DNA of 64,000 nucleotides from Dryocola clanedunensis subsp. sulfonylureivorans (GCF_016756775.1 NZ_JAERMU010000002.1:1-64000); one strand, 5' to 3'; shown: positions 20,649-32,273, counted from the stretch's first letter. Notes: a model not told the origin generated them from the letters alone. Made by a program: numbers and translations.

Positions 20649-21104
20649 TCAGCTCTCCCGGCTGCGGGCACACATCATGGTTGCTTCGCAGACAATTTTA
20701 CCGTCAACGGTTGCCACGCCTTTGAAGCGCGTCAGACCACGGCGGGTTTTCTCGAAAGTTACTTCCATGATCATCTGATCACCAGGCACAACGGGACGCT
20801 TGAAGCGCGCTTCGTCGATACCCGCAAAGTAATACAGTTCGCCAGGCTCCAGTTTGCCTACGCTTTTAAACGCCAGGATACCGGTGGCCTGCGCCATCGC
20901 TTCAAGGATCAAAACGCCCGGAAAAATGGGTTTGCCAGGGAAGTGGCCCTGGAAAAACGGCTCGTTTACGGAGACATTTTTTACTGCGCGCAGAAAACGA
21001 CCTTCTTCAAAATCCAGCACACGATCAACCAGTAAGAATGGAAAACGGTGCGGCAGAAGCTCTAAAATCTCTTCAATGTGCAGAGTATGAGTGTCGGTAG
21101 TCAA
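20649..21104 (-). CDS. fabZ: 3-hydroxyacyl-ACP dehydratase FabZ
   Basis: Dehydrates 3-hydroxyacyl-ACP in fatty acid elongation and competes with lipid A synthesis for 3-hydroxymyristoyl-ACP. Hot-dog fold with PHRFPFLL, the catalytic His in GHFPGKP and Glu in LILEAMAQ. The chosen start is TTG at 21104, giving 151 residues as in E. coli, with AGGAAGAG just upstream; an ATG at 21122 would add six residues and overlap that Shine-Dalgarno. Placed between lpxD and lpxA. Confidence 0.94.
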   Translation of the reverse strand: MTTDTHTLHIEEILELLPHRFPFLLVDRVLDFEEGRFLRAVKNVSVNEPFFQGHFPGKPIFPGVLILEAMAQATGILAFKSVGKLEPGELYYFAGIDEARFKRPVVPGDQMIMEVTFEKTRRGLTRFKGVATVDGKIVCEATMMCARSRES

Positions 21105-21218
21105 AATACTCTTCCTGTCCAAATGTACTAAATGACAATAATAACACGGCCTGCGGCTATCAGCAGATAGCTTGCAGGCCGCAAATCAGAAATACTCTAC
21201 GTCTTGGGCTGGCGATGT

Positions 21219-22244
21219 TCAGTCTTGTTGATTGACCTTACGCTCGATGGTTTTTAAGCGTTTGCTCATCTCATCGATATTCATCACCAGCGCAGCGGTT
21301 TTACGCCACGCTTTATTCGGCTGCAGCGGGATGCCCGAAGAATAGACGCCGGGCTCCTTGATTGGGCGCATAACCATGCCCATTCCTGTTACGGTGACCT
21401 TATCGCAGATCTCCATATGCCCGTTGATGACACTTGCCCCGCCAATCATGCAGTAGCGCCCGATTTTGAGGCTACCGGCCATGATGACGCCACCCGCAAC
21501 GGCAGTATTGTCGCCAATCACAACGTTATGTGCAATCTGGCACTGGTTATCAATGATAACACCATTGCCAATAATCGTGTCATCCAGCGCACCACGGTCG
21601 ATGGTCGTACAGGCACCGATTTCTACACGGTCGCCAATGATCACTCGGCCCAGCTGGGGGATCTTCACCCAGTTGCCGCGATCGTTAGCATAGCCAAACC
21701 CGTCAGCACCGATAACCGTGCTCGACTGGATAAGGCATTGCTCACCGATCTGAATTTCATGGTAAACGGAAACGTTCGCCCACAGGCGGCTTCCGGCACC
21801 GATTTGGGTATTTTTACCCACAAAGCAGCCAGGGCCGATAACCACGTTATCACCCAGCACAACGCCAGATTCGATAACGGCATTCGCGCCAATCGCTACG
21901 TTGTTCCCCAATGTCGCAGTTGCATCAATCACCGCGCTCGGCGCGATGTTTTGTGCCGGCTGCGGCGTGGAGTCTAAAATTTGCGCCATACGGGCGTAGG
22001 TCAGGTAGGGATTCTTCACTACCAGGGCCGCACCTTTCGCGAAAGGCAGGTCGGCTTCAGTCATCACGACGGCAGAAGCCTGGCAAGTGGCCAGCTGCTC
22101 ATGATAACGAGGGTTAACGATGAACGTGATGTGGCCTGCCTGGGCCGTTTGCATAGATGCAACGCCGGTGATGACGAAATCGCCATCACCGTGCAATTCT
22201 GCATCCAACTGCTGGGCTAATTCAGCCAGTCGAATTGAAGACAT
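21219..22244 (-). CDS. lpxD: UDP-3-O-(3-hydroxymyristoyl)glucosamine N-acyltransferase
   Basis: Third step of lipid A synthesis: adds the second 3-hydroxymyristate, to the 2-amino group. The 341-residue protein has an N-terminal UDP-binding domain, a long hexapeptide left-handed beta helix, and a C-terminal helix ([17 protein letters not shown]). The catalytic His is in QIAHNVVIG. Same length as E. coli; three bases separate it from the skp stop. Confidence 0.97.
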   Translation of the reverse strand: MSSIRLAELAQQLDAELHGDGDFVITGVASMQTAQAGHITFIVNPRYHEQLATCQASAVVMTEADLPFAKGAALVVKNPYLTYARMAQILDSTPQPAQNIAPSAVIDATATLGNNVAIGANAVIESGVVLGDNVVIGPGCFVGKNTQIGAGSRLWANVSVYHEIQIGEQCLIQSSTVIGADGFGYANDRGNWVKIPQLGRVIIGDRVEIGACTTIDRGALDDTIIGNGVIIDNQCQIAHNVVIGDNTAVAGGVIMAGSLKIGRYCMIGGASVINGHMEICDKVTVTGMGMVMRPIKEPGVYSSGIPLQPNKAWRKTAALVMNIDEMSKRLKTIERKVNQQD

Positions 22245-22247
22245 TAC

Positions 22248-22748
22248 TTATTTAACCTGTTTCAGTACATCTGCAGTGATGTCTTTCACGTCGCTACCAG
22301 CATACGCCACGGTGCTGGTGTCCAGCACAACGTCATAGCCTTTGTCGTCAGCAACTTTCTTCACAGCGCCCTGGATACGAGTAACCAGTTTGCCGCGCTC
22401 TTCAGCAGAGCGACGTTGACGATCCTGTTCAAAAGCCTGCGCTTTTGTGGAGAACGCCTGGCGCTGAGCCATCACGTCTTTTTCCAGTTTGCTACGATCG
22501 CTGGCTTTCATGGTGGAGCCATCGCGCTGCAGACGTTGCATTTTGGATTGCAGGCTGTTTTCCATTCCCTGAAGTTCAGAGGCACGGCCTTTGAACTCGT
22601 TTTCCAGAGTTTTGGTCACGCCCGTGTTTTTTGCAACTTGTTGGAACAGGTTGCCCATGTTAACAACGGCGATACTTTCAGCAGCCTGAACGCTGGCTGA
22701 TGCCGCCATCGCGAGGCCAAGACCTGCAGCAAATAACCACTTTTTCAC
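22248..22748 (-). CDS. skp: Periplasmic chaperone Skp (OmpH)
   Basis: Trimeric jellyfish-shaped chaperone that keeps unfolded outer-membrane proteins soluble on the way to BamA. The 166-residue precursor has a signal peptide (about 1-22, ending SVQA) and long charged helices (residues about 45-125) forming the tentacles. The start codon is GTG at 22748. It lies directly downstream of bamA, as in E. coli (161 residues). Confidence 0.96.
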   Translation of the reverse strand: MKKWLFAAGLGLAMAASASVQAAESIAVVNMGNLFQQVAKNTGVTKTLENEFKGRASELQGMENSLQSKMQRLQRDGSTMKASDRSKLEKDVMAQRQAFSTKAQAFEQDRQRRSAEERGKLVTRIQGAVKKVADDKGYDVVLDTSTVAYAGSDVKDITADVLKQVK

Positions 22749-22865
22749 AATAAACTCCTTACCATCCCATATGTGCCCGAGAGCACTGTTTTTGCGTGTA
22801 CCAGTCGGGATATACCCGACTGTATCAGCGCGTCACTGCGTATCGCATTCCTTCGCGCCGAACAA

Positions 22866-25283
22866 TTACCAGGTTTTACCAATGTTAAACTGGAACTGTT
22901 CCGCTTTGTCGCCATCGTATTTCTTGAACGGCTGGGCATAAGAGAAGACCAGCGGTCCTAATGGTGACATCCATTGCAATGCTAAACCTGCGGACATACG
23001 AATGTTGCTTGGGTCACCGTAATCCGGCACGCCAGCTGCTTTCGTCTCCGCGGTGTTTTCCCAGTTGGTATCCCACACGGTACCCGCATCCACGAACAGG
23101 GAAGTACGAACCGAGTTCGCGTACTTCTCGCTCAGGAATGGCGTAGGGGTGATCAGCTCAAGGCTTGCCACACCCATGGCGTTACCGCCCACCGCATCGT
23201 CGGAATCACAGACCTCTTTCGAAGAAGTCTTATAGCAGTTATCCGTGTCGTTGCCGCCATAGTAGACCGCTTTTGGACCGATGTTGTTGGACTGGAAACC
23301 ACGAACCGTGCTGGAACCACCGGCATAGAAGTTTTCATAGAATGGCAGCTCTTTACCACCGATTCCGTCACCGTAACCCCAACGTGTACGACCCAGGACG
23401 ACCCACGTGTGGTCATCGTTGATTGGGAAGTAGCTCGCCGTGTCCAGCGTGACTTTATAGAACTCGTTATCGGAGCCCGGTACGGTCACCTTACCATTAA
23501 GGTTGACGCGTGAACCCTGGGTCGGGAAGTATCCGCGGTCCAGTTTGTTGTACGTCCAACCATAGTTCAGCGTGAAGTCATCTGCCGCAAAGCTGTTGTC
23601 GTCAGAGGTTTTCGACGTGCTCTGCCCCACAGAATCAAGGTAACGCCACATCGCAACCTGCGGCTGCATGTTGGACAGGTCATTGTGCACGTAGCCCAGA
23701 CCCAGACGCAGTGAGTTGTATTCGTTGACCGGGAAGCCCAGCGTGCCGTCTACACCATAACTTTTGTTGGTATAGTCAGACAGATCGGCATCATCAGCTT
23801 TAAAGTCGTTATAGAAGATACGACCACCGAGGCTGACGCCATCGACGGTGAAGTACGGATCTGTAACGGACAATTCAGCATAGGTCTGGTAGTCGTTTTT
23901 GGTCCCGTTGATGCCAACGGAGTAACCGGTACCTAACCAGTTATCCTGCTGTACACCCACCTGGAAGCTGATACCACTTTCCGTGCCGTAACCGACACCA
24001 AAGTTGAAGCTACCGGTGTTACGTTCTTTCACCTTGTAAACAACGTCCACCTGATCCGGGCTACCGGAAACGCGCTGGGTGTCGACATCGACGGTTTCGA
24101 AATAGCCGAGACGGTTCAGACGCTCTTTACCCGCATCAACCATATCGCTGCCCAGCCAGGCCCCTTCCATCTGACGCATTTCGCGACGCAGAACGGAGTC
24201 TTTACTGGTGTCGTTGCCTTCGAAGCGAATTTTACGCACGTAGTAACGGTTGCCGGAATCAACGCTGACATGCAGCTTAACGGTCTTATCTGTATCGTTG
24301 ATTTCAGGCTGAGTCTGCACGCGTGGATAGGCGTAGCCGTAACGACCCAACAGTTTCTTGATGTCGTCTTCCATCTTGGTGACTTTGGTGCCGTTGTAAA
24401 GCTCACCCGGTTTCATCTTGGTCAGGCTGTCGATTTCAGCGGAGTGCCCGGCAAGATTACCGTTCACCGATACGCCAGCAATTTTGTATTGCTCGCCTTC
24501 GGTGATGTTGATCGTCACGTAGATGCTTTTCTTGTCCGGCGTCAGGCTGACCTGCGTGGAGTCGATGTTAAAGCGTGCATAGCCGCGATCCAGGTAGTAA
24601 CTGCGCAAGGTTTCAAGGTCACCCGCCAGTTTCTGCTTCTGGTATTTACGATCGCCCACCACGTTCCACCATGGCACTTCATCGCGCAGCTGGAAGTGTG
24701 AGATGAGTTCGTCGGTGGAAAACGCATGGTTGCCAACGATGTTGATCTGCTGGATTTTCGCGGAAACGCCTTCCTGGAATACCAGTTTCAGATCGACACG
24801 GTTACGCGGCAGCGGCGTGACCACGGCTTTAACGCTGGCACTGTACTTACCAACGCTGTAGTAAAAATCTTCCAGCCCTTTCTCGATATCGGCAAGGGTG
24901 GTTCTGTCCAGTGATTCACCGACACGCACGCCAGAAGCCTCAAGGTTCTGCTTAAGCATGTCGTCCTTCACGGACTTGTTTCCAGAGAAGGTAATACTCG
25001 CAATGGTTGGTCGTTCTTTTACCTGAACGACCAGCGTTTGACCGTCACGCAACACGCGAACATCTTCGAAGTTCCCGGTAGCAAACAGTGAGCGGATAGT
25101 ATTACTGATATCCTCGTCAGAGACAGTGTCGCCTACGCGAACCGGCATGCTGAGGAGGGCCGCACCGACGGCGACTCGCTGCAGGCCTTCGAAATGAATG
25201 TCCTTCACTACGAACCCGTCTGCACCGTATACGGTGGCGCTGCTAAACAGCAGCGACGCTATGAGCAACTTTTTCATCGCCAT
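22866..25283 (-). CDS. bamA: Outer-membrane protein assembly factor BamA
   Basis: Core of the BAM complex that inserts beta-barrel proteins into the outer membrane. The 805-residue precursor has a signal peptide (to VYGA, about 20), five POTRA domains (about 21-420) and a 16-strand barrel ending in the C-terminal signature NIGKTW. The lid motif VRGFQ of loop 6 is present. Loop 6 retains a cysteine pair but is a few residues shorter than in E. coli (810 residues). A sigma-E-like promoter lies upstream inside rseP. Confidence 0.97.
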   Translation of the reverse strand: MAMKKLLIASLLFSSATVYGADGFVVKDIHFEGLQRVAVGAALLSMPVRVGDTVSDEDISNTIRSLFATGNFEDVRVLRDGQTLVVQVKERPTIASITFSGNKSVKDDMLKQNLEASGVRVGESLDRTTLADIEKGLEDFYYSVGKYSASVKAVVTPLPRNRVDLKLVFQEGVSAKIQQINIVGNHAFSTDELISHFQLRDEVPWWNVVGDRKYQKQKLAGDLETLRSYYLDRGYARFNIDSTQVSLTPDKKSIYVTINITEGEQYKIAGVSVNGNLAGHSAEIDSLTKMKPGELYNGTKVTKMEDDIKKLLGRYGYAYPRVQTQPEINDTDKTVKLHVSVDSGNRYYVRKIRFEGNDTSKDSVLRREMRQMEGAWLGSDMVDAGKERLNRLGYFETVDVDTQRVSGSPDQVDVVYKVKERNTGSFNFGVGYGTESGISFQVGVQQDNWLGTGYSVGINGTKNDYQTYAELSVTDPYFTVDGVSLGGRIFYNDFKADDADLSDYTNKSYGVDGTLGFPVNEYNSLRLGLGYVHNDLSNMQPQVAMWRYLDSVGQSTSKTSDDNSFAADDFTLNYGWTYNKLDRGYFPTQGSRVNLNGKVTVPGSDNEFYKVTLDTASYFPINDDHTWVVLGRTRWGYGDGIGGKELPFYENFYAGGSSTVRGFQSNNIGPKAVYYGGNDTDNCYKTSSKEVCDSDDAVGGNAMGVASLELITPTPFLSEKYANSVRTSLFVDAGTVWDTNWENTAETKAAGVPDYGDPSNIRMSAGLALQWMSPLGPLVFSYAQPFKKYDGDKAEQFQFNIGKTW

Positions 25284-25316
25284 CGTTGTTATGCGTTCTT
25301 CCTAACCTAATTCTCT

Positions 25317-26669
25317 CTAAATCCGAGAGAAATCATTGAAAAGTGCAAGCCCCATCAACAGCACCAGCAAGATCGAGCCGATGCGGTAACTAAAGTCTTG
25401 AACTCGCTCGGAAACCGGTCCGCCCTTCAGTTTTTCAATCGCCAAAAAGAGCAGATGCCCGCCGTCCAGAACGGGGAGCGGAAACAGATTGATGATGCCC
25501 AGATTGACGCTAATCAACGCCAGGAACATCAGGTAGTAAATCAACCCGAATTCCGCCGACATACCTGCCCCTTGAGCTATGGAGATTGGCCCACTGAGGT
25601 TATTCAGTTTTACGTCACCGGTTATTAATTTCCCCAGCATGTTGACCGTCAGCTTCATCAGGTGCCACGTTTTATCCGTGGCTTCTGCTACTGCAACAAA
25701 CGGCCCATACTGGCGCACTGTCTTATACTCATCTGGCAGCGGGATAACCTTAGGTACCACACCCGCAAACCCTTCGGCCTTTGCTTTACCCGGTTTTGTA
25801 TCCGGTATCAGCGTTAAAGACAAGGACCGTCCCTGTCTTTCAACTTCAACAGCCAGCGGACTGGCCGGGTTATCACGAACCAGAGTGACAAACTGTGTCC
25901 ACTGATTGATAAGCGCACCGTTGACTTTAACGATCCTGTCCCCGGCTTGCAAACCCGCCTTACTGGCTGCTGATTCAGGTTGTACTGCTTCCAGCACCGT
26001 TTCGACCTGTGGACCCTTCGGTCTGATACCTATCGAAACAATGGGATCTTCTTTGTCAGGCTCAAACTGCCAGTGACGTAAATCGAGCGTTTTCTCACTG
26101 GTCATATTCGTCCCGAAAGGTGCCAAAGTGACGCGAGAACTTTCATCGCCAATCTTCGCTACCAGCGCAAGACGAACTGCATCCCAATCAGGCGTTTCGA
26201 TACCATCAATCGCTTTAAGTTCCGTGCCTGGTGCAATTTGTGCTATCGCCGCTATCGAATTGGGTGTTATTTCGCCAATAACCGGACGTACACCGGGAAC
26301 ACCGATGATAAACACCAGCCAGTATGCAAACACGGCAAAGATGAAGTTGGCAATCGGACCGGCGGCAATAATCGCCGCTCGCTGCGAGACAGTTTTATTG
26401 TTGAAGGCGTAATGTCGCAGCTCCGGACTCACCGGCTCTACGCGCTCATCAAGCATTTTGACATAGCCGCCCAGGGGGATGAGGGCGATGACAAATTCAG
26501 TGCCGTGGCGATCGGAACGGCGCCAGAGTGCTTTACCAAATCCAATGGAAAAGCGCTCTACGCGCACACCACAGCGACGGGCAACCCAGAAATGGCCAAA
26601 CTCGTGCACGGTAATCAAAACACCCAGTGCAACGATAAATGCTGCCAGATTCCAGAGTATGCTCAGCAT
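25317..26669 (-). CDS. rseP: RseP site-2 intramembrane metalloprotease
   Basis: Cleaves the anti-sigma factor RseA after DegS, releasing sigma-E, and clears remnant signal peptides. The 450-residue inner-membrane protein has the zinc motif HEFGH (22-26), two periplasmic PDZ domains, and the third ligand Asp in PVLDGGH near the C-terminal membrane segments. It lies between cdsA and bamA. Its coding sequence contains a sigma-E-like promoter directed at bamA. Confidence 0.96.
   Translation of the reverse strand: MLSILWNLAAFIVALGVLITVHEFGHFWVARRCGVRVERFSIGFGKALWRRSDRHGTEFVIALIPLGGYVKMLDERVEPVSPELRHYAFNNKTVSQRAAIIAAGPIANFIFAVFAYWLVFIIGVPGVRPVIGEITPNSIAAIAQIAPGTELKAIDGIETPDWDAVRLALVAKIGDESSRVTLAPFGTNMTSEKTLDLRHWQFEPDKEDPIVSIGIRPKGPQVETVLEAVQPESAASKAGLQAGDRIVKVNGALINQWTQFVTLVRDNPASPLAVEVERQGRSLSLTLIPDTKPGKAKAEGFAGVVPKVIPLPDEYKTVRQYGPFVAVAEATDKTWHLMKLTVNMLGKLITGDVKLNNLSGPISIAQGAGMSAEFGLIYYLMFLALISVNLGIINLFPLPVLDGGHLLFLAIEKLKGGPVSERVQDFSYRIGSILLVLLMGLALFNDFSRI
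26195..26223 (-). promoter_or_regulatory. Sigma-E-type promoter inside rseP, upstream of bamA
   Basis: On the minus strand GGAACTT (26217-26223) and TCGAAA (26195-26200) are separated by 16 bp, a strong match to the sigma-E consensus GGAACTT-N16-TCnnA. It sits about 0.9 kb before bamA and would give a transcript for bamA-skp-lpxD-fabZ-lpxA. In E. coli bamA has a sigma-E promoter in this part of rseP. Confidence 0.7.
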
Positions 26670-26680
26670 AAAACCTTCCG

Positions 26681-27538
26681 TTAAATCGTCCTGAAAACTA
26701 ACAAAAGCAGACAGGCAAACACCGGCACTGCCGCTGTCAGACTGTCGATGCGATCCAGAATACCACCATGTCCGGGAATCATGTGACCGCTATCTTTAAT
26801 CCCTGCTTCACGCTTAAACATACTTTCAGTTAAATCACCCAGCACGGAGGCCAGGGCAGCAACAACCGAACACACCAGTAGAATGGCTGGAGTCACTTCC
26901 AGATTCGCCCACAGACCAAACATCACGGAGATGATGGCCGAGGTAAACAGACCACCAATAAACCCTTGCCAGGTCTTACCGGGAGAAACCTTCGGCGCAA
27001 GTTTGTGCTTGCCGAACATTTTACCAAACAGGTAAGCACCGGAATCTGCTCCCCAGACGAGGATCATGACGTACAGCAACCATAACGCACCCGTGTAGTG
27101 GTTGCTATCATAGTGCCAGTTACGCAGTACAATCATACCCCAGAAGAACGGCACGATAGTCAGCAGACCAAAGAGCAGCCGCAGCGTCTTTGAATGTCGC
27201 CACATTGCCGCTGAAGCCGGGTAAAACAGCACTAATACCAGCGCCGCAATCCACCATACCAGAGATGCCCATAATGAGTATTCAATTATTGGGATATGCA
27301 CCGAGCGACGATACTCCGGCAGAGCGATAAGCATCGTCGCCAGCAACAGTCCGCAAAGCACTGCCAGCCAGACTCGCTGCGAGCGCGCTTTAAACCCAGC
27401 CAGTTGTCCCCACTCCCAGGCGGCCAACATACATACCACCAGGGTAGTGATGGCAAAACCGACCGGCGGCAGCAAGAACAGCGCGGCAATCACGACTGGT
27501 ATCAAAATAAACGCGGAAATCAGGCGATACTTCAGCAA
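26681..27538 (-). CDS. cdsA: Phosphatidate cytidylyltransferase (CDP-diglyceride synthase)
   Basis: Makes CDP-diacylglycerol from CTP and phosphatidic acid, the precursor of all membrane phospholipids. The 285-residue protein has about eight membrane segments and the family signature region [18 protein letters not shown]...[11 protein letters not shown] near the C-terminus. The start codon is TTG at 27538, with the family N-terminus [10 protein letters not shown]. Same length as E. coli. Confidence 0.95.
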   Translation of the reverse strand: MLKYRLISAFILIPVVIAALFLLPPVGFAITTLVVCMLAAWEWGQLAGFKARSQRVWLAVLCGLLLATMLIALPEYRRSVHIPIIEYSLWASLVWWIAALVLVLFYPASAAMWRHSKTLRLLFGLLTIVPFFWGMIVLRNWHYDSNHYTGALWLLYVMILVWGADSGAYLFGKMFGKHKLAPKVSPGKTWQGFIGGLFTSAIISVMFGLWANLEVTPAILLVCSVVAALASVLGDLTESMFKREAGIKDSGHMIPGHGGILDRIDSLTAAVPVFACLLLLVFRTI

Positions 27539-27556
27539 AAGTGACCCCCAACAGGC

Positions 27557-28309
27557 TTATTCGCCACCAGGTGCTGTGCCACCAAAACGACGCTCTCGAT
27601 TCGCAAAAGCATTTAGCGCACCTTCAAAGTCTTGTTCATCGAAATCAGGCCAAAGAACATCTGTAAAGTAAAGCTCTGCATAGGCAATCTGCCAAATCAG
27701 AAAGTTACTAATGCGATGCTCCCCACCCGTCCTAATTACTAAATCTACAGGGGCCAGTTCATTCATGCAGATTTGCTTGCTCAGCATCTCTTCATCAATC
27801 TCGTCCGGACGCAGAGCGCCATCGCGCACCTGTTCGGCAAGTTGCCGAACGCCCTGAATAATATCCCAACGGCCGCCATAATTCGCAGCGATATTGAGCG
27901 TTAAACCTGTATTCGCACTGGTCATCGTCTCAGCTTTGTTAATCCGCTCTTGCAAACGAGCGTTAAATCGGCTGGTATCACCAATCACCCGAAGACGAAC
28001 GTTGTGGCGATGTAAGCTTTTGACTTCACTGTCTAAAGCCCATACAAACAACTCCATCAGAGCAGTCACTTCCTGCGCCGGACGATTCCAGTTTTCACTG
28101 CTGAAGGCATAAAGCGTGAGCGCCTCAATGCCGTTATTTGCCGCAAAACTGACGGCACGGCGGACGGATTTCGCTCCCGCTTTATGACCAAAGACTCTCA
28201 TTTTCCCCTGTCGTTTAGCCCAACGACCATTGCCATCCATAATAATGGCAACATGGCGTGCGCCATGCGCGGATTCGGTTTCGCTTAATTGTTGGTTTAC
28301 AGACAGCAT
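27557..28309 (-). CDS. uppS: Undecaprenyl diphosphate synthase (cis-prenyltransferase)
   Basis: Adds eight isopentenyl units to farnesyl diphosphate, making the C55 lipid carrier for peptidoglycan and O-antigen. The 250-residue soluble enzyme has the catalytic MDGNGRW (Asp25) and the conserved SSENWNRP and RTGGEHRISNFLLW-like segments (here NFLIW). Also called ispU. The preceding interval contains hairpins at 28376-28434. Confidence 0.96.
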   Translation of the reverse strand: MLSVNQQLSETESAHGARHVAIIMDGNGRWAKRQGKMRVFGHKAGAKSVRRAVSFAANNGIEALTLYAFSSENWNRPAQEVTALMELFVWALDSEVKSLHRHNVRLRVIGDTSRFNARLQERINKAETMTSANTGLTLNIAANYGGRWDIIQGVRQLAEQVRDGALRPDEIDEEMLSKQICMNELAPVDLVIRTGGEHRISNFLIWQIAYAELYFTDVLWPDFDEQDFEGALNAFANRERRFGGTAPGGE

Positions 28310-28375
28310 AACGCGTAATAATTCCCTGAAAAGAATTTAGCGGTACTTGAGAATGACTTCAGTCTTCGCACAAAA

Positions 28376-28434
28376 AAGCCGTGCTTTGACACGGCTTACC
28401 ACCTTTCCGTCCGCCTTAAGCGATGGAAAGGTGG
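28376..28434 (-). terminator. Two tandem hairpins between dxr and uppS
   Basis: On the minus strand a 10-bp perfect stem comes first (arms 28399-28408 and 28425-28434), then an 8-bp stem AAGCCGTG / CACGGCTT (28376-28397) followed by six Ts (28372-28377). The second is a good intrinsic terminator for dxr; the first could be an anti-terminator or stabilising element. Confidence 0.75.
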
Positions 28435-28495
28435 CGCAGACTATATCACTGAAGCACAACGCTAACAAATAACGGCAAGCCAGCCGATTGAATAA

Positions 28496-29695
28496 TCATC
28501 GGTTAGCGACACGCGTCACCAGTTTTCTGGCCACGTCTCGTGCCGTTGCGTCCACCGCCTGTACCTCGTCGACACTTTTTGGCTCGGTCAGATCGACCTG
28601 CTCCAGCACCGCTCGGTTAAGCGCAGCAATATCCGTAAAACACAGACGATGATGCAGGAAGGCATCCACCACAATTTCATTCGCTGCATTTAATACCGTT
28701 GTTGCTGCCTGTCCTTGCTCAAAGGCCTCGATGGCCAGTTTCAGGCAAGGGTAGCGGTGATAATCTGGCTCCATAAAGGTAAAGGTGCCAATTTTACAGA
28801 AATCCAGCGGCGCTACGCCTGAGACAACCCGTTCCGGAAATGCCATCGCATGGGCGATAGGCGTTCGCATATCCGGTGCGCCAAGCTGTGCCAGCACGCT
28901 GCCATCGCGATAGCGCACCATCGAGTGGATAACGGACTGCGGGTGGATCAGCACTTCCATCTGTTTCGCGCTGGCGTTGAATAACCAACGAGCTTCAATG
29001 TACTCAAGACCTTTGTTCATCATGGTGGCGGAGTCGACGGAAATTTTACGGCCCATCGACCAGTTCGGATGGCTGCAAGCCTGATCCGGCGACATTGCCG
29101 CCAGCTCGCCAATCGGCGTTTCACGAAATGGGCCACCAGACCCGGTGAGGATAATCGACGATACGCCATTATCTTCGAGTTCAGCGTATCCCAGGTTCTG
29201 CTGGATTGTTTCCGGTAAACTCTGAAAAATTGCGTTATGTTCACTGTCGATCGGTAATAACTGCGCACCGCTACGCTGCACTGCTTCCATGAAGAGACGA
29301 CCGCAGGTGACTAGCGACTCTTTATTCGCCAACAAGACCTGTTTGCCCGCAGCGATAGCCGCAAGCGTAGGAAGCAGCCCTGCTGCACCGACAATCGCCG
29401 CCATCACCTGATCGACGTCATCCAGCGCGGCCATGTCGCAGGCAGCCTGCTGCCCTGACAATACTTCGGTCTTGCAGCCTTGTTGTTGCAAAATACCTTT
29501 CAGCTCGCGAGCCGAAGCCTCATCGTCCATCACCGCCCAGGCCGGTCGAAACTCAAGGCACTGTTCCGCCATGCGCGCAACGTTCTTCCCGGCCACCAGA
29601 GCCTTTACGGAGAACTGTTGAGGATTATGACGAACAACGCTTAGGGTACTGGTGCCGATAGAACCGGTGGAACCGAGAATGGTCAGCTGCTTCAT
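28496..29695 (-). CDS. dxr: 1-deoxy-D-xylulose 5-phosphate reductoisomerase
   Basis: Second step of the MEP isoprenoid pathway: rearranges and reduces DXP to MEP with NADPH and a divalent metal. The 399-residue protein has the N-terminal NADPH motif GSTGSIG (8-14), the acidic metal-binding segment PIDSEHNA, and the mobile loop region with FMEPDYH. Also named ispC; E. coli has 398 residues. Confidence 0.97.
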   Translation of the reverse strand: MKQLTILGSTGSIGTSTLSVVRHNPQQFSVKALVAGKNVARMAEQCLEFRPAWAVMDDEASARELKGILQQQGCKTEVLSGQQAACDMAALDDVDQVMAAIVGAAGLLPTLAAIAAGKQVLLANKESLVTCGRLFMEAVQRSGAQLLPIDSEHNAIFQSLPETIQQNLGYAELEDNGVSSIILTGSGGPFRETPIGELAAMSPDQACSHPNWSMGRKISVDSATMMNKGLEYIEARWLFNASAKQMEVLIHPQSVIHSMVRYRDGSVLAQLGAPDMRTPIAHAMAFPERVVSGVAPLDFCKIGTFTFMEPDYHRYPCLKLAIEAFEQGQAATTVLNAANEIVVDAFLHHRLCFTDIAALNRAVLEQVDLTEPKSVDEVQAVDATARDVARKLVTRVANR

Positions 29696-29760
29696 GAGGG
29701 ACTCTGAATTGTAGTGGGAAGGGTCGGGCAGATAAGTCTACGCCTTTACGCTGAAAGCAA

Positions 29761-29810
29761 AACGCCGTAAACAAAACCCGTGACGTTAATCACGGTCTGT
29801 ATACGGCGTT
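29761..29810 (-). terminator. Stem-loop after frr
   Basis: A two-tier stem: outer arms AACGCCGTA (29761-29769) and TACGGCGTT (29802-29810), inner arms CCGTGA (29778-29783) and TCACGG (29790-29795). On the minus strand the 3' side has GTTTTGTTT and then TTGCTTTC, so either tier could terminate frr transcripts. Confidence 0.65.
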
Positions 29811-29829
29811 GGATCCGTCATAAGACAGA

Positions 29830-30387
29830 TTAGAACTGCATCAGCTCGGCTTCTTTCTCAGCCAGTGTCGCATCGACTTTCTTGATGGCTGCATCAGTCA
29901 GCTTCTGAACGTCATCCTGAGAACGACGATCGTCATCTTCACTGATCTCTTTCTCTTTCAGCAGAGCTTTCACTTTGTCATTTGCGTCACGACGAACGTT
30001 ACGGACAGCAACGCGTGCGCCTTCGGCTTCGCCACGCACAATTTTGATCAGGTCTTTACGACGCTCTTCCGTCAGCGCTGGCAGCGGCACACGGATATCG
30101 GTGCCCGCAGAGCTTGGGTTCAGACCGAGGTCGGAAGCCATAATGGCTTTCTCAACGGCCGGGCTCAAAGAGCGGTCGAAAACGTTGATTTTCAGAGTAC
30201 GGGAATCTTCAACCGTCACGCTTGCCAGCTGGCGCAGCGGGGTTGGGGTACCGTAATACTCAACAACAATCCCGTCCAGCAGGGAGGGGGAGGCACGGCC
30301 AGTACGGATTTTACCGATCTGGTTTTTGAAAGCTTCTACGCATTTTTCCATACGTACTTCAGCGTCTTTTCTGATATCGCTTATCAC
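29830..30387 (-). CDS. frr: Ribosome recycling factor
   Basis: Splits post-termination ribosomes together with EF-G. The 185-residue protein has the family tRNA-like shape signature: N-terminal [13 protein letters not shown] and the C-terminal long helices ([21 protein letters not shown]). The start is GTG at 30387, matching the E. coli start and length; 17 more codons upstream are open but not conserved. It follows pyrH in the translation block. Confidence 0.96.
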   Translation of the reverse strand: MISDIRKDAEVRMEKCVEAFKNQIGKIRTGRASPSLLDGIVVEYYGTPTPLRQLASVTVEDSRTLKINVFDRSLSPAVEKAIMASDLGLNPSSAGTDIRVPLPALTEERRKDLIKIVRGEAEGARVAVRNVRRDANDKVKALLKEKEISEDDDRRSQDDVQKLTDAAIKKVDATLAEKEAELMQF

Positions 30388-30553
30388 GTTACGAATCCTT
30401 GAAAGCAGGTATTTGGGCAGACCACACGGCGCTCGCATTGTTTTGCTGCGTGCTAAGTATAGCCCTGTTTATTCATGGCGCCCTATTGGGGCTGCCGGGT
30501 CTGTTAAGACAGGTAGAAAAATGAATCTTACCCTGAATAGGCCAGCACTGAAA

Positions 30554-31279
30554 TTATTCAGTGATCAGAGTGCCTTCTTTTTCACCCATTACCACGCGGC
30601 GCAGTGCGCCTGGTTTGTTCATGTTGAAAACACGAATCGGTAATTTGTGGTCACGCGCAAGCGTAAAGGCAGCCAGGTCCATCACTTTCAGCTCTTTATC
30701 CAGCACTTCCGTATAGGTCAGCTGCTCATAAAGAGTCGCGGTTGGATCTTTAACCGGGTCGGCAGTAAACACGCCATCGACTTTCGTGGCTTTCAGCACC
30801 ACATCCGCTTCAATTTCGATACCACGCAGGCAAGCGGCGGAGTCGGTGGTGAAGAACGGGTTACCCGTACCCGCAGCCAGGATAACTACACGGTTGTTAC
30901 GCAGCAGGCTGATGGCTTCGGCCCAGCTGTAGTTATCACATACGCCATTCAATGGAATAGCGGACATCAGGCGGGCGTTCACATAGGCGCGATGAAGCGC
31001 GTCACGCATCGCAAGACCGTTCATTACGGTCGCCAGCATGCCCATGTGGTCGCCCACAACACGGTTCATGCCGGCTTTCGCCAGGCCCGCGCCGCGGAAT
31101 AAGTTGCCACCACCGATTACCACCCCGACCTGAATACCCAGTTCAACCAGCTCTTTAATTTCCTGAGCCATACGGTCCAGTATGCTCGCATCGATACCGA
31201 AACCTTCGGTGCCCTGCAGGGCCTCGCCACTCAGTTTAAGTAGGATGCGTTTATAGACGGGTTTTGCATTGGTAGCCAT
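30554..31279 (-). CDS. pyrH: UMP kinase (uridylate kinase)
   Basis: Phosphorylates UMP to UDP; in enterobacteria it is hexameric, activated by GTP and inhibited by UTP. The 241-residue amino-acid-kinase-fold protein shows KLSGEAL near the N-terminus and GGGNLFRG at about 56-63. Same length as E. coli, and located between tsf and frr. Confidence 0.97.
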   Translation of the reverse strand: MATNAKPVYKRILLKLSGEALQGTEGFGIDASILDRMAQEIKELVELGIQVGVVIGGGNLFRGAGLAKAGMNRVVGDHMGMLATVMNGLAMRDALHRAYVNARLMSAIPLNGVCDNYSWAEAISLLRNNRVVILAAGTGNPFFTTDSAACLRGIEIEADVVLKATKVDGVFTADPVKDPTATLYEQLTYTEVLDKELKVMDLAAFTLARDHKLPIRVFNMNKPGALRRVVMGEKEGTLITE

Positions 31280-31390
31280 GTTTCTTTCCTGAGAACAGTC
31301 AACGAATGGGGATGGATAAATCTGGCGACATTGTGTCGCATATCAGCAAGAACTGTATCAGATCAGACTGATATTTAAGGCTGGATAAAA

Positions 31391-31414
31391 AGGAACCGCC
31401 AACTGGCGGCTCCT
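31391..31414 (-). terminator. Terminator after tsf
   Basis: On the minus strand a 10-bp stem (AGGAGCCGCC / GGCGGTTCCT, with one G-U pair) and a four-base loop are followed by TTTTTATCC. It lies just after the tsf stop and separates rpsB-tsf from pyrH. Confidence 0.88.
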
Positions 31415-31421
31415 TTTTTAA

Positions 31422-32273
31422 TTAAGACTGCTTGGACATTGCAGCAACTTCTGCTGCGAAGTCAGTCTCAACTTTCTGGATGCCTTCGCCCACTTCAAAG
31501 CGGATGAAGTTAGTCACGTCAGCATTGTGCTCTTTCAGGAACTGACCAACAGTTTTGCTTGGGTCAATAACGAAAGGCTGGCCAGTCAGAGAAACTTCGC
31601 CGGTGAATTTCTTCATGCGGCCTTCAACCATCTTCTCTGCGATTTCTTTTGGCTTGCCGGACTGCATCGCGATGTCGAGCTGAACCTGGTACTCTTTCTC
31701 AACAACTTCAGCAGACACGTCTTCTGGCTTAACGAATTCAGGCTTGCTTGCTGCAACGTGCATAGCAATCTGCTTAACCAGCTCTTCGTCTGCGCCAGTA
31801 GCTGCGATCAGAACACCGATGCGTGCGCCGTGCAGGTAAGAACCCAGCACATCGCCTTCAAGGGAAGCAACACGACGGATGTTGATGTTCTCACCGATTT
31901 TAGCAACCAGTGCAACGCGCTCTTCTTCGAACTGCGCTTTCAGAACTTCAACGTCAGTGATTTTGCCAGCCAGAGCAGCATCCAGCACTTTGTCAGCGAA
32001 CGCCTGGAAACCAGCATCTTTAGCCACGAAGTCAGTCTGGCAGTTAACTTCCAGAATCACACCGTAGTTGCCTTCGATTTTGGTTTTGATCACGCCGTCA
32101 GCAGCTACGTTGCCTGCTTTCTTAGCCGCTTTGATCGCGCCAGATTTACGCATGTTTTCGATTGCCAGCTCGATGTCGCCGTTAGCTTCAGTCAGGGCTT
32201 TTTTGCAATCCATCATGCCTGCGCCAGTACGCTCACGCAGTTCTTTTACCAGAGCAGCGGTAATTTCAGCCAT
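31422..32273 (-). CDS. tsf: Elongation factor Ts
   Basis: Nucleotide exchange factor for EF-Tu. The 283-residue protein has the N-terminal UBA-like domain ([20 protein letters not shown]) and the EF-Tu-contacting TDFVAKD motif at about 80-86. Same length as in E. coli. It is the second gene after rpsB; the intervening hairpin lowers its expression relative to rpsB. Confidence 0.97.
   Translation of the reverse strand: MAEITAALVKELRERTGAGMMDCKKALTEANGDIELAIENMRKSGAIKAAKKAGNVAADGVIKTKIEGNYGVILEVNCQTDFVAKDAGFQAFADKVLDAALAGKITDVEVLKAQFEEERVALVAKIGENINIRRVASLEGDVLGSYLHGARIGVLIAATGADEELVKQIAMHVAASKPEFVKPEDVSAEVVEKEYQVQLDIAMQSGKPKEIAEKMVEGRMKKFTGEVSLTGQPFVIDPSKTVGQFLKEHNADVTNFIRFEVGEGIQKVETDFAAEVAAMSKQS

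Noticed and set aside
19917-21035. 372-residue open frame opposite lpxA and fabZ
   Set aside because: Antisense to two essential, well-conserved genes, with no ribosome-binding site or recognisable domain.
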